A stretch of 64,000 nt of DNA from positions 1-64,000 of the forward strand of contig JAFQEC010000029.1 in NCBI GenBank assembly GCA_017415805.1, written 5' to 3'. A model generated the notes under the pieces. That model saw only the letters and a program-made list of their open reading frames with translations. It was not told the origin of the DNA and ran no database searches. The position numbers were made by a program, and so were the translations under genes. Source of the DNA: Clostridia bacterium. Its GTDB lineage: Bacteria; Bacillota; Clostridia; Oscillospirales; CAG-272. Shown one piece after another: positions 43,236 to 50,764 of this stretch (position 1 is the first letter of the stretch; each line of letters starts with the position of its first letter).

Positions 43236-44042
43236 ATGACCCGTGATGAGAAAATGCAACAAATTCTGCAAAAAAACGCATACCGCGCCGAGGATCTGGT
43301 AACGATAGTAGAGCTGCTGCGCCTGCCGGGCGGCTGTCCGTGGGATATGGAGCAGACGCACGCGAGTATTCGCAACGACCTGATCGAGGAGACCTATGAG
43401 GTCATCGAGGCGATCGATAAGGACGACCCTGCGCTCTTGCGCGAGGAGCTGGGCGACGTGCTCTTGCAGGTCGCGATGCACGCGCAGATGGAGCGCGAGG
43501 CAGGGCGGTGCAGCTTTGACGATATTGCGAACGATATCTGCAAAAAGATGATCCACCGTCACCCACACGTGTTCGGGGACGTCAAGGCTGAGACCAGCGA
43601 CGCGGTGCTGGCCAACTGGGAGGTCATCAAAAGCGAGGAAAAGAAGCGCGAGAGCGTAACCGATAAGCTCAGTGCCATCCCGCGTCAGCTTCCCGCACTC
43701 ATGCGCGCCGCCAAGGTCGGGAAAAAGGCCGCGATGCTGGATTTTCCCGACGTTGCATCGGTCTGTGACAAGCTGCGCGAGGAGCTCGCGGAGGTCGAGC
43801 AGGCGCTGGGGGCAGGGGATGCTGCCGCCGTCGAGGAGGAGATCGGGGATCTCTTGCTCACTGCCGCAAGCCTTTCGCGCAAGCTGCGCGTGGACCCCGA
43901 GCAAGCGCTCGCAAAGGCCACCGATAAATTTATCGCACGCTTTGCCAAGGTCGAGGGGCTGGCGCGCGCCGAAGGTGCGGATCTTGCGCAAATGAGCGTG
44001 GATGCGCGCGAAAACCTCTGGAAAATCGCAAAAAAAGCTTAA
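43236..44042 (+). CDS. mazG: Nucleoside triphosphate pyrophosphohydrolase MazG
   Basis: 268 residues with two MazG helical domains. First: [26 protein letters not shown] (EExxE/ExxD metal site). Second: [10 protein letters not shown] and [10 protein letters not shown]. It hydrolyses non-canonical NTPs to NMP and PPi. It lacks the long N-terminal methylase part of B. subtilis YabN. Part of the yab cluster, 4 nt after the flippase gene. Confidence 0.93.
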   Translation: MTRDEKMQQILQKNAYRAEDLVTIVELLRLPGGCPWDMEQTHASIRNDLIEETYEVIEAIDKDDPALLREELGDVLLQVAMHAQMEREAGRCSFDDIANDICKKMIHRHPHVFGDVKAETSDAVLANWEVIKSEEKKRESVTDKLSAIPRQLPALMRAAKVGKKAAMLDFPDVASVCDKLREELAEVEQALGAGDAAAVEEEIGDLLLTAASLSRKLRVDPEQALAKATDKFIARFAKVEGLARAEGADLAQMSVDARENLWKIAKKA

Positions 44043-44079
44043 AAAACGCAAAAAACCACAAAAAAGTTTGAAAAAACTA

Positions 44080-44108
44080 TTGCTTTTTTGTCATAAATAT
44101 GATAGAAT
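44080..44108 (+). promoter_or_regulatory. Sigma-A promoter of the HU gene
   Basis: TTGCTT, 17-bp spacer ending TGA, TAGAAT; 64 nt leader with GAAAGGA. Confidence 0.78.
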
Positions 44109-44172
44109 GTGCACAAGTGGTGGGGGGATGCCCCGTCCATTCATTTCAAATTTCAGAAAGGATGTATGTACA

Positions 44173-44445
44173 ATGAACAAGGCAGAACTCATCAGCGCAA
44201 TCGTTGCAAAGAGCGAAATGACCAAGAAGGAGGCTGAGGTTGCCCTTAACGCTGTGATTGACTCTCTCACCGACGCCCTCAAGGCAGGCGAGAAGGTCCA
44301 GCTCGTTGGCTTCGGCACCTTCGCTGTGAAGGCAAGAGCCGCAAGATCGGGCTTCAACCCCAAGACGGGCGAGAAGATCGAGATCGCCGCATCCAAGGTT
44401 CCCACCTTTGCCGCAGGCAAGGCTCTCAAGGACGCGATCCAGTAA
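44173..44445 (+). CDS. hup: DNA-binding protein HU
   Basis: 90-residue nucleoid protein. [34 protein letters not shown], the arm region [17 protein letters not shown] with the intercalating Pro, and [11 protein letters not shown]. Codon use is strongly biased, as expected for a very abundant protein. It sits between mazG and yabO with its own promoter and terminator, an arrangement common in Clostridia but absent in B. subtilis. Confidence 0.97.
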   Translation: MNKAELISAIVAKSEMTKKEAEVALNAVIDSLTDALKAGEKVQLVGFGTFAVKARAARSGFNPKTGEKIEIAASKVPTFAAGKALKDAIQ

Positions 44446-44460
44446 TCAAGGCAAAAGCAT

Positions 44461-44495
44461 GGCGCGGTAAGGGCAACCTTCCCGCGCCGTTTTTT
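44461..44495 (+). terminator. Terminator of the HU gene
   Basis: GGCGCGG/CCGCGCC outer stem, AAGG/CCTT inner stem with a GCAA tetraloop, then GTTTTTTC. Confidence 0.85.
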
Positions 44496-44505
44496 CGGGT
44501 GAGAT

Positions 44506-44748
44506 ATGAGGCTTGATAAGTATTTGAAGGTGTCGCGCATCATCAAGCGCCGCACCGTCGCAAACGAGGCGTGTGACGCCTCGCATATTTGTGTCAACGG
44601 CCGCCCCGCAAAGGCGTCCTACGACGTCAAGGAAAACGATATCATCGAGGTGGCGTTCGGTGCACGCACGCTCCGTGTGCGCGTGCTCTCGGTCAAGGAG
44701 ACCGTGGGCAAGGCCGATGCCGCCACACTCTTTGAGGTGCTGGAATAA
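44506..44748 (+). CDS. rqcP: S4-domain RNA-binding protein RqcP (YabO)
   Basis: 80 residues: a complete S4 domain (MRLDKYLKVSRIIKRRTVANEAC, ICVNGRPAKASYDVKENDIIEV). RqcP binds the 50S subunit with RqcH and tRNA and drives alanine tailing in ribosome quality control; it is the yabO gene of the sporulation-linked cluster. Ribosome site is weak (GGGTGAG). Begins 11 nt after the HU terminator, so it needs read-through or an unseen promoter. Confidence 0.9.
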   Translation: MRLDKYLKVSRIIKRRTVANEACDASHICVNGRPAKASYDVKENDIIEVAFGARTLRVRVLSVKETVGKADAATLFEVLE

Positions 44749-44795
44749 CGACGCGCGCGTGCGCATATATTCTACCAAAAGGGTGGAGGTGCGCT

Positions 44796-45077
44796 ATGGC
44801 GGAAAGACCTATCACGGAGGAAAAACGGCACACACTGACGATCGGTGCCCGCACGGCAACGCGTGTGGAGGGGGTGTGCGAGGTCATCAGCTTTGACGAG
44901 GAGAGCGTGGAATTGGTGACGGTCTGCGGCGAGCTGACCGTGGAAGGGGAGTCGCTCCATGTTTCCACGCTGGATACCGAGCGCGGCGTGGTCGTGATCG
45001 ACGGGCGCGTGAGTGGCGTGCTGTATCACGACACCGCACCCCGGAAGCAAGGACTGCGCGCGCGGTGGTTCGGCTGA
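44796..45077 (+). CDS. yabP: Sporulation protein YabP
   Basis: 93 residues; one YabP/YqfC-type beta domain (HTLTIGARTATRVEGVCEVISF ... LTVEGESLHVSTLD ... GVVVIDGRVSGVLY). In B. subtilis yabP is a mother-cell sporulation gene needed together with yabQ. GGAGG precedes the ATG; TGATG overlap with yabQ. Confidence 0.9.
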   Translation: MAERPITEEKRHTLTIGARTATRVEGVCEVISFDEESVELVTVCGELTVEGESLHVSTLDTERGVVVIDGRVSGVLYHDTAPRKQGLRARWFG

Positions 45078-45820
45078 TGGAGATCGATCCCTATCTTCAG
45101 CTGGCCATGCTGATCACCGCCTTCCTTGCGGGGGCGGGCCTTGGCGGTCTTTGGGAGCTGCTTGTTGCGGTGCGTGTTCTGCTGGGAGCGCACGAAGCGC
45201 CCTTGTTTTTGCGTGCACGCTACGAGCGTCCGTTGCCGCTTTTACACCGCGGTGTTCCGTGGCGTGAGGGGCGTACCGCGCGCCGCGTGTGGCGCGGTCT
45301 CGTGGAGGGCGTGGGGGATCTTTTGTATTGCCTGTTGTTCGCGCTCACGCTTGAGCTGATCCTATACCGCTTCAACGACGGCGAGTTTCGCGTGGCCGTG
45401 CCGCTTTTGCTTTTTGCGGGGCTGGCTGCCTTTCGCGTGTCGGTCGCGCGCGTCACGGGGCTTTTGGTGGCGTGGATGGCGTATTTGCTCGCGGCACTTT
45501 GGATGTACCTCACGGCGCTTTTGCAGCTGCCGTGGCGGATTTTGCGCGCGCTGGCGCGCAGGCTGATCCTGCCGCCCCTTGTGCGTCTTTCGCACAGGCA
45601 TCGGGCAAGGATCACACAGCGGCTCTCGGCCGCACAGCTCGCATACGCCGAGCAAGGATTTCAAAAGGAAGGGGAGCGAGGAAATGGATCGCCAAAGAAA
45701 GCAAAGCGGAAGCAAGGGGATGCGATGGATCATTCGCATTCTGGTGATCGTGATCCTCACACTGGCGCTGATCCTCACGGCAAATCGTCTGATGGAGTGG
45801 CAGCAGCGCGAGCAATATGA
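45077..45820 (+). CDS. yabQ: Spore cortex biosynthesis membrane protein YabQ
   Basis: 247 residues. Four hydrophobic helices in the first 160 residues (LAMLITAFLAGAGLGGLWELLVAV; LLYCLLFALTLELILY; two more), then a basic stretch. The last about 45 residues (KKAKRKQGD, HSHSGDRDPH) are low-complexity because they are read out of frame from the divIC-like gene; the ancestral stop was probably earlier. In B. subtilis YabQ is required for cortex synthesis. Overlaps yabP by one base. Confidence 0.85.
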   Translation: MEIDPYLQLAMLITAFLAGAGLGGLWELLVAVRVLLGAHEAPLFLRARYERPLPLLHRGVPWREGRTARRVWRGLVEGVGDLLYCLLFALTLELILYRFNDGEFRVAVPLLLFAGLAAFRVSVARVTGLLVAWMAYLLAALWMYLTALLQLPWRILRALARRLILPPLVRLSHRHRARITQRLSAAQLAYAEQGFQKEGERGNGSPKKAKRKQGDAMDHSHSGDRDPHTGADPHGKSSDGVAAARAI

Positions 45821-45866
45821 GCGTGAGCTGCAGGAGAAAAAAGAGGCGCTCACCGAGCAGAAATAG
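45684..45866 (+). CDS. DivIC/FtsL-like septum protein, very short
   Basis: 60 residues: basic N-terminus (MDRQRKQSGSKGMRW), one membrane helix (IIRILVIVILTLALILTA), and about 25 residues of heptad-like coiled coil (LMEWQQREQYERELQEKKEA). Topology and place after yabQ match divIC, but DivIC proteins usually have 90-125 residues, so the extracellular part seems cut off. GAGGAA lies before the ATG. The first 137 nt overlap yabQ in another frame. A terminator follows directly. Confidence 0.65.
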   Translation: MDRQRKQSGSKGMRWIIRILVIVILTLALILTANRLMEWQQREQYERELQEKKEALTEQK

Positions 45867-45893
45867 AAAAAGAGGGCATGCGCCCTCTTTTTT
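45867..45893 (+). terminator. Terminator of the yab/divIC cluster
   Basis: AGAGGGC, ATGC, GCCCTCT stem with flanking A and T runs. Confidence 0.85.
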
Positions 45894-45954
45894 GTGTATA
45901 AATTCACCCCAAAACGCAAAAAATGGAAGTAGCGAAACGAAAGGGGGAAGTGCA

Positions 45955-46176
45955 ATGTCGGAAATGCTGATGGAGCTGGTCGGCAAGCGGTGCCTGATCC
46001 GCAATGAGGAAATGGAGTATCTCACGGGAAGTGCGGACGTGGATTGCCGCGTGCTGGCGGCCGATGACGATTGGATCAAGATCGCGTATCTGGATCGCAT
46101 GGGACGGCGCATCACGCGCTTGGAGCGTGTGGAAACGTTGGACAGTGTGGTCATCTTTGAAGAGACCGAGGAATAA
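45955..46176 (+). CDS. Small conserved-looking protein of unknown function
   Basis: 73 residues, acidic, beta-rich in appearance (LVGKRCLIRNEEMEYLTGS, VDCRVLAADDDWIKIAYLD, ITRLERVETLDSVVIFEE). The strand pattern resembles a small SH3/PRC-barrel-like fold; I do not recognise the family. AAAGGGGGAAG precedes the ATG. Lies between two terminators, so it is expressed alone. Confidence 0.65.
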   Translation: MSEMLMELVGKRCLIRNEEMEYLTGSADVDCRVLAADDDWIKIAYLDRMGRRITRLERVETLDSVVIFEETEE

Positions 46177-46177
46177 G

Positions 46178-46220
46178 AGTGGGTGTTTCAAATGCTTTGG
46201 CATTTGGAACACCCACTTTC
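46178..46220 (+). terminator. Terminator after the 73-residue gene
   Basis: 17-bp stem (GTGGGTGTTTCAAATGC and near-complement with one G-U pair), TTTG loop, then TTTCTTTG. Confidence 0.85.
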
Positions 46221-46319
46221 TTTGTGGCAAGCATCGCGTGCTTTCAACAAATTTCGCGCGTCGGCGTATACTGGGAATGTCCTTGTGAAACATTATAAGA
46301 AAACGCATGGAGGTGTGCC

Positions 46320-47387
46320 GTGAAACGCATTTCGGCCTTTCGCATCGCCGCGACCTATGCGGGCTGCGTGCTCGGCGCGGGCTTCGTGTCGGGTCAGGAG
46401 CTCTGGCAGTTCTTCGGTGCGCACGGCGCATGGGGACTGGCGGGTGCCACGCTTGCACTTGTGCTTTTCTTTGCGGTCGGGGTCTTTCTTCTCGGTTTTG
46501 CGCGTGACAGCGGCATCTCTGCCGTGGACCTGCTGATCGTGGGGAAGGACGCGCCCATCCTGCGCGCCGCTGTCCTTCTCTTTGAGGGGCTGTTTTTGCT
46601 TGTGATCTATATCCTCATGGCGGCGGCAGCAGGCGCGCTCTTTGCCGATCTGTTCGGCATCTCTGCCGTGTGGGGGAGCGCGCTGCTTTGCGTGCTGGTC
46701 ACGCTTCTCTCGCTCTCGGGTGTGGAGGGGCTGGTGCGCGTATTTGCGCGCCTTGTGCCGCTTTTGGTGGTGGCTACCTTTACCGTGTCGTTGCTTGTGC
46801 TCTTGACAGGCGGCGCACCCGATCCCACCCCCGAGCCACCTGTGCATATCGGGGGAAACTTTTGGTGGCTGGATGCCGCCGTGTATGTGAATTTCAATAT
46901 TGTTTGCTCCATTCCCATTCTCGCACCCCTTGCGCAAAAGGGGGCGGATTCCAAAACCGTGCGTCGGGGTGTTTTGCTGGCCTGCCTTGCATTAGGGGCG
47001 ATTGCCGTACCGATCCTTTGCGCCCTTTCTACCAACCACGCGCTCACTGCCTCGGCACTCCCGATGCTCGAGCTTGCGCTCGCAACCAACCGCACAGTCG
47101 GGCTTGTGTATGCCGCACTGCTCTTTGGGGGCATTTTCGGCACGGCGCTTTCCACCGAGAGTGCGCTGAACGCCTACCTGCTCGATCGCGTGCCCGCCGC
47201 GCGCCGTGCCGCGCTCCCCATCACCGCGGCGGTGTCGTTGCTTGCGTTTTTGGCAGGGCAGCTTGGCTTTCGGGATCTGGTGAGTGTTTTGTACCCCGTT
47301 TTCGGGTATTTGGGCGTGATACCGCTCCTGTTACTGCTTGCGCACGCGCGTCGCTTTTACCGCAAAAAAGGGCGGGGGATCCAATGA
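46320..47387 (+). CDS. YkvI-family membrane protein
   Basis: 355 residues with about ten membrane helices and the opening AATYAGCVLGAGFVSGQELWQFF, which is characteristic of the YkvI group related to amino-acid/Na+ symporters (LeuT-like fold). Substrate unknown. The GTG start at 46320 follows GGAGGTG. The stop lies inside the terminator stem. Confidence 0.82.
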   Translation: MKRISAFRIAATYAGCVLGAGFVSGQELWQFFGAHGAWGLAGATLALVLFFAVGVFLLGFARDSGISAVDLLIVGKDAPILRAAVLLFEGLFLLVIYILMAAAAGALFADLFGISAVWGSALLCVLVTLLSLSGVEGLVRVFARLVPLLVVATFTVSLLVLLTGGAPDPTPEPPVHIGGNFWWLDAAVYVNFNIVCSIPILAPLAQKGADSKTVRRGVLLACLALGAIAVPILCALSTNHALTASALPMLELALATNRTVGLVYAALLFGGIFGTALSTESALNAYLLDRVPAARRAALPITAAVSLLAFLAGQLGFRDLVSVLYPVFGYLGVIPLLLLLAHARRFYRKKGRGIQ

Positions 47388-47407
47388 TCTCCCGTCCTTT
47401 GTCTTTT
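47367..47407 (+). terminator. Terminator of the YkvI-like gene
   Basis: 15-bp stem AAAGGGCGGGGGATC against GATCTCCCGTCCTTT (two G-U pairs), CAAT loop, then TTTTTT. The G-U pairs point to function on this strand. Confidence 0.85.
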
Positions 47408-47471
47408 TTGCAGCTGTATGAGCTTGCCTTAAAATGGCGATAATTCATATAAAAAAGAAAAGGAGTGGATC

Positions 47472-48377
47472 ATGGTGGATGTACAGATCATCGGCGCGGG
47501 GCCTGCGGGCCTCTCTGCCGCGTTATATGCCGCTCGTGCGGGGCTTTCGGTGCGCTTATTTGACCCCGCCTCGGGCGGTCAGCTGCTGGAGGCGGCCGAG
47601 GTCGAGAATTATCCCGGTGTGGGGCGTGTGCGCGGAGAGACGCTTGCGGCAAGCTTTCGGCGCGAGGCGCTGGCGGCAGGCGCGCAGCTTGTGCCCGAGC
47701 AGGTGGAATCGGCTGTGCGCGCGCGGGACGGATTTTCATTAAAGACCCCAAACGGGTGCTTTTTCGGCCGTGCGCTGATCCTTGCGAACGGTGCCGAGCC
47801 GCGCCGCTTGAACGTCGAGGGAGAGCAGGAGCTGCGTGGGCGCGGCGTCTCCTACTGTGCGGTGTGTGACGGGCGCTTTTTCGGGGGCAAGCGCGTAGCT
47901 GTCGTCGGTGGAGGAGACAGTGCCCTGTCCGAGGCGCTTTACCTCTCGCGCGTGGCGGCAGCGGTGCACGTGCTCTATCGCGGGGAGCGATTTCGTGGAT
48001 CTAGCGCGTTGCTCTCGCGCCTCGCGGGGCTACCGCAGGTCGTGCTGCATACCGATTGCCGCGTGCGCGCCATTCGCGGCCGCCTCTCGGTCGAGGCGGT
48101 CGAGCTGGAGGGGGGAGAGGAGCTGCGCGTGCAGGGCGTGTTCGTTGCCATCGGGCGCGAGCCCCGAAACGCCCCCTTTGCCAACCTGTTCCCGTTGGAT
48201 GAGCGCGGCTACGTGGCCGCGGACGAGAACGGTGCGTGCGGTGCCGAGGGGCTTTTTGCCGCAGGCGATACGCGCGCCAAGGCGTTACGCCAGATCACCA
48301 CTGCCGTGGCGGACGGCGCAAACGCCGCAGAGAACGCACGGCGCTATCTGACGGCACGCGCCGTATCTCGGATCTGA
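47472..48377 (+). CDS. trxB: Thioredoxin reductase-like flavoprotein
   Basis: 301 residues. FAD motif IIGAGPAGLSAALYAARAG, ENYPGV, redox-active pair CAVC (Cys129, Cys132; canonical CATC), NADPH motif VVGGGDSALSEALYL, and GLFAAGDTRAKALRQI at the end. The layout is that of TrxB. The altered AV between the cysteines occurs in some anaerobe paralogs, so a ferredoxin-dependent or alkyl-hydroperoxide partner is possible. No thioredoxin gene adjacent. Confidence 0.88.
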   Translation: MVDVQIIGAGPAGLSAALYAARAGLSVRLFDPASGGQLLEAAEVENYPGVGRVRGETLAASFRREALAAGAQLVPEQVESAVRARDGFSLKTPNGCFFGRALILANGAEPRRLNVEGEQELRGRGVSYCAVCDGRFFGGKRVAVVGGGDSALSEALYLSRVAAAVHVLYRGERFRGSSALLSRLAGLPQVVLHTDCRVRAIRGRLSVEAVELEGGEELRVQGVFVAIGREPRNAPFANLFPLDERGYVAADENGACGAEGLFAAGDTRAKALRQITTAVADGANAAENARRYLTARAVSRI

Positions 48378-48392
48378 ATTTTCGCGCAGAAC

Positions 48393-48421
48393 TTGCCAAA
48401 TGCGACAAAATGTGCTATACT
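48393..48421 (+). promoter_or_regulatory. Sigma-A promoter of the beta-lactamase-like gene
   Basis: TTGCCA, 17-bp spacer ending TGC, TATACT; the -35 overlaps the codons just after trxB. Confidence 0.75.
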
Positions 48422-48456
48422 TTGGATGCAAGAAATTTTTGAAAGGGGGTGTCGGC

Positions 48457-50229
48457 GTGCGAAGATCGCTGTTGTGCTTGCTTGCGCTTTGTTTTTGTGT
48501 GTCGTTTTTGTCGTGTACGGTCACGGCGGCACCTGCCGATCCCCGCGTCGCCACCGCGCAAGAGCAGCTCCGAAGCTCTCTTGGCGTCGATACCCCAGGG
48601 GCGATCGTTCTGATCGCGCAAGGGGGCGAGCTGACGGTTTCTGAGAGCTACGGATACGCCAATATCGAGCAGCGCACCCTCGTTACGCTCGATACCGCCT
48701 TTGAGCTGGGCGACCTCTCGTCGGTGTTCGTAACGCTCGGCGCGCTTGCGCTGGCCGAGCAGGGTGACCTTGATCTCGGGGCAAGCATCGCCGACTATCT
48801 TCCCGCCGCGCTTTACGACCGCCTTGCACTCACATACCCCGTCTCGGTGCGCCAGCTGCTGTGCGGCACGGCGGGCTTTGAGGGGCGAACGCTGGAGAAT
48901 GTTTTTGAAAAGGACTCCCACCGTTTTGCTTCACTCGAGGAGGCACTGCTCGCCGAGGTGCCGCGTCAGGTCACCCCACCCGACACCGTGATCGTCAGCA
49001 GCCCGTTTGCGATCACGCTCGCGGCCCTTGTGATCGAGGCCGTGTCGGGTGTTTCGTACACCGAATATATCACGCAAAACGTCCTTACGCCGCTTGGCAT
49101 GCACGATACGGTGCTTGAGCCAACGGCAAGCACCCCCTTCGATCGCCCCGCAAGCGGCCACGTTGCCGTGGGCGAGGGGCGCTTTTCGGTTGCCGCACGC
49201 GAGGGGCGCAGCTACTCGGGTCTGTATCCCGCCACAGGGGCGATCTCCACGGGTGAGGATCTTGCAAGCCTTCTTTCTTACCTGACCGCAAATGGAAGTG
49301 CGCTCACACAGCAGCTCTGCTCGGTCGGGCTTCTTTCGCACGGTGCGCTCACCTTTACCTGTAAAGGAGAGGCGTATGTCGCACGTGGTAGCACCCTGTA
49401 TTTCGGCGCCTCGCTTTGCTTGGCACCTGCAAAGGGGCTGGGGGCGCTGGTGCTTACCAACGCTGCCCCAAGCGCGCTGCTGGAGCTGCCCGAAGCGCTT
49501 TGCGGCGCGTCGGTGGGGGTTGCAGTATCGGGCGAGGGGGAACTGCCCGAGCTCAAGGTCTTTGAGGGCGTTTATTCCGCTGCCACCATGGAGCAGCACA
49601 GCCTTCTTGGCAAGCTCCATACCATGAAGAATGCCGCCGAGCTCACCGAGAACGACGACGGCACGCTCTCGTTTTTGGGCAAGCGACTGCGGCAGGTCCA
49701 ACCGGGCGTGTTCGTGGACGCCGAGGGCGACGGCACGCTGGCCGTCGTGCAGATCCTGCGCAATGCCGAGGGCGAGGTCACTGCGCTGATCACCGCCGAG
49801 GGAGAGACCTATTTGCCCTTGCCGTTCTATTACGCAAAGCTCCCCGCAACGGTGCTGCGCGTGCTCCTGGTCGGTATATCGGTGTATTTCCTGCTGGTCG
49901 GCCTGTATGAGCTGCTGCGCTTGCTTACGGGTGCGCGCAGGGGAGATCTGCGTTCTGCGCTGGCGTACGGCCTTACGGCACTGCTTGCGCTGAGCGTGCT
50001 GTTGCAGCTTTTGGTCGCATGGAGCGTGGGCACCGCCGCGCTTTCGGCCTTCTTTGATGCAATGGCCGTGGTTACGCTGTTCTGCGGTTTTGGTGCATTG
50101 GTGGGGCACATCTTCGCTTTCGTCACCTCACTGCTCGATCGCCGCTTGCACCACCGTGTGGCCTATAACGCCATGCTGCTGGTGGTCTATGTGTTGCTGA
50201 TCTGCTTCTTCGGACTTTCCGTGTTCTAA
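48457..50229 (+). CDS. Beta-lactamase/PBP4*-fold membrane protein lacking catalytic residues
   Basis: 590 residues: signal peptide (RRSLLCLLALCFCVSFLSC), an extracellular serine beta-lactamase-like domain (residues about 35-340), a beta domain (LKVFEGVYSAATMEQHSLLGKL), and a C-terminal membrane part with about five helices from residue 465. Fold landmarks are clear (ALAEQGDLDLGASIADYLP, VRQLLCGTAGFEG, ITQNVLTPLGMHDT, PATGAISTGEDLASLLSYL), but the SxxK motif reads DLSS (Asp86-Ser89) and the YxN motif reads VSS (180-182). So nucleophile, general-base Lys and Tyr are all gone. It is expected to bind, not hydrolyse. Start GTG at 48457 follows GAAAGGGGG. Confidence 0.8.
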   Translation: MRRSLLCLLALCFCVSFLSCTVTAAPADPRVATAQEQLRSSLGVDTPGAIVLIAQGGELTVSESYGYANIEQRTLVTLDTAFELGDLSSVFVTLGALALAEQGDLDLGASIADYLPAALYDRLALTYPVSVRQLLCGTAGFEGRTLENVFEKDSHRFASLEEALLAEVPRQVTPPDTVIVSSPFAITLAALVIEAVSGVSYTEYITQNVLTPLGMHDTVLEPTASTPFDRPASGHVAVGEGRFSVAAREGRSYSGLYPATGAISTGEDLASLLSYLTANGSALTQQLCSVGLLSHGALTFTCKGEAYVARGSTLYFGASLCLAPAKGLGALVLTNAAPSALLELPEALCGASVGVAVSGEGELPELKVFEGVYSAATMEQHSLLGKLHTMKNAAELTENDDGTLSFLGKRLRQVQPGVFVDAEGDGTLAVVQILRNAEGEVTALITAEGETYLPLPFYYAKLPATVLRVLLVGISVYFLLVGLYELLRLLTGARRGDLRSALAYGLTALLALSVLLQLLVAWSVGTAALSAFFDAMAVVTLFCGFGALVGHIFAFVTSLLDRRLHHRVAYNAMLLVVYVLLICFFGLSVF

Positions 50230-50264
50230 AAAAACAGTCGCGTGCTGTCACGCGACTGTTTTTT
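50229..50264 (+). terminator. Terminator of the beta-lactamase-like gene
   Basis: 16-bp stem AAAAAACAGTCGCGTG with CTGT loop and T run. Confidence 0.9.
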
Positions 50265-50295
50265 GCAGGGTCTGCGTTTTCTCGGCAAAAAAATG

Positions 50296-50324
50296 TTGAC
50301 AAACGCACCGACTTGTGATACAAT
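50296..50324 (+). promoter_or_regulatory. Strong sigma-A promoter in a non-coding region
   Basis: TTGACA, 17-bp spacer ending TGA, TACAAT. No credible protein gene follows; the next hairpin-plus-T-run on this strand ends at 50737, so it would make an RNA of about 405 nt. Confidence 0.7.
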
Positions 50325-50335
50325 AAAGCCACAAA

Positions 50336-50422
50336 CAAAAAAGGCGGGCCGCCATGTTAGCGCATGACAGCCCTGCACAGAAGTGGGAAAGCACTCCTAT
50401 ACAACCGGATCACCGGCACCCG
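50336..50422 (-). ncRNA. Candidate small RNA 1 (about 87 nt, two hairpins)
   Basis: Minus-strand unit with its own promoter (50429-50457) and T7-like end (50342-50337). Hairpin A: GGAGTG, loop CTTTCC, CACTTC (50397-50380). Hairpin B: GGGCTGTCATG, loop CGCTAA, CATGGCGGCCC (50373-50346), 11 pairs with two G-U pairs that would be A-C mismatches on the other strand, which supports minus-strand function. A related pair lies at 50565-50640. Type unknown; the pyrimidine-rich loop resembles those of sRNAs that block ribosome sites. Confidence 0.55.
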
Positions 50423-50428
50423 AAGGGT

Positions 50429-50457
50429 ATTATAGCACACTTTTTCGGTTTTCGCAA
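50429..50457 (-). promoter_or_regulatory. Sigma-A promoter of candidate small RNA 1
   Basis: Minus strand TTGCGA, 17-bp spacer ending TGC, TATAAT. Confidence 0.75.
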
Positions 50458-50564
50458 GGGGGATTTTGTTGAATGGGCTTTTTCTGACGCGTTTTTGCGC
50501 CGTGCGTGCTTCTGTGCACCGCGGGGCATTTTTGTTTTTTTCATTGAAGCTCTCCGAACGGAGC

Positions 50565-50640
50565 AAAAAACCGCAGGGCTTTCGGCGTTAGCGCGCCGTG
50601 AGTCCGAATGGGTAGGAAAGTACCCTACAAACCGAGCCGC
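50565..50640 (-). ncRNA. Second copy of the hairpin pair
   Basis: Minus strand: CGGTTTGTA, hairpin GGGTA-CTTTCC-TACCC (50625-50610), hairpin CGGCG-CGCTAA-CGCCG (50598-50583) with an interrupted outer stem, then GCCCTGCGGTTTTTTG. The two hexaloops are identical to copy 1 while the stems differ, the mark of a structured RNA. No clear minus promoter was found, and the outer stem of the second hairpin pairs better on the plus strand, so the working strand of this copy is uncertain. Confidence 0.4.
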
Positions 50641-50693
50641 GACACCGATCTGGCAGATGTTGCGCGCGCGGGGCGTCGGATCGCATAGGTGAT

Positions 50694-50737
50694 GCCGCGG
50701 CAGGGAAGGAGCAATCCTTTTACCTGCGCGGCTTTTT
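50694..50737 (+). terminator. Plus-strand terminator of the non-coding region
   Basis: GCCGCG/CGCGGC, CAGG/CCTG, AAGGA-GCAA-TCCTT stacked stems (GNRA tetraloop), then TTTTTG. Confidence 0.75.
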
Positions 50738-50764
50738 GTTTCGGGGGTGCTTATTGTCTGCCAC

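Larger units (their letters stand above)
50331..50737 (+). ncRNA. Possible 405-nt plus-strand RNA
   Basis: Bounded by the promoter at 50296-50324 and the terminator at 50694-50737. It spans both hairpin-pair modules as their complement. No conserved core of RNase P, tmRNA, SRP or 6S RNA was found. The longest open frame (112 codons from 50354) has no ribosome site and no coding character. Confidence 0.35.

Noticed and set aside
50354-50692. 112-codon plus-strand open frame in the RNA region
   Set aside because: No ribosome site, no coding character, and it covers the paired hairpins whose changes keep stems rather than codons.
50331-50741. RNase P RNA, tmRNA, SRP RNA or 6S RNA
   Set aside because: Length and promoter/terminator fit an RNA gene, but none of the conserved cores I know for these RNAs is visible on either strand.
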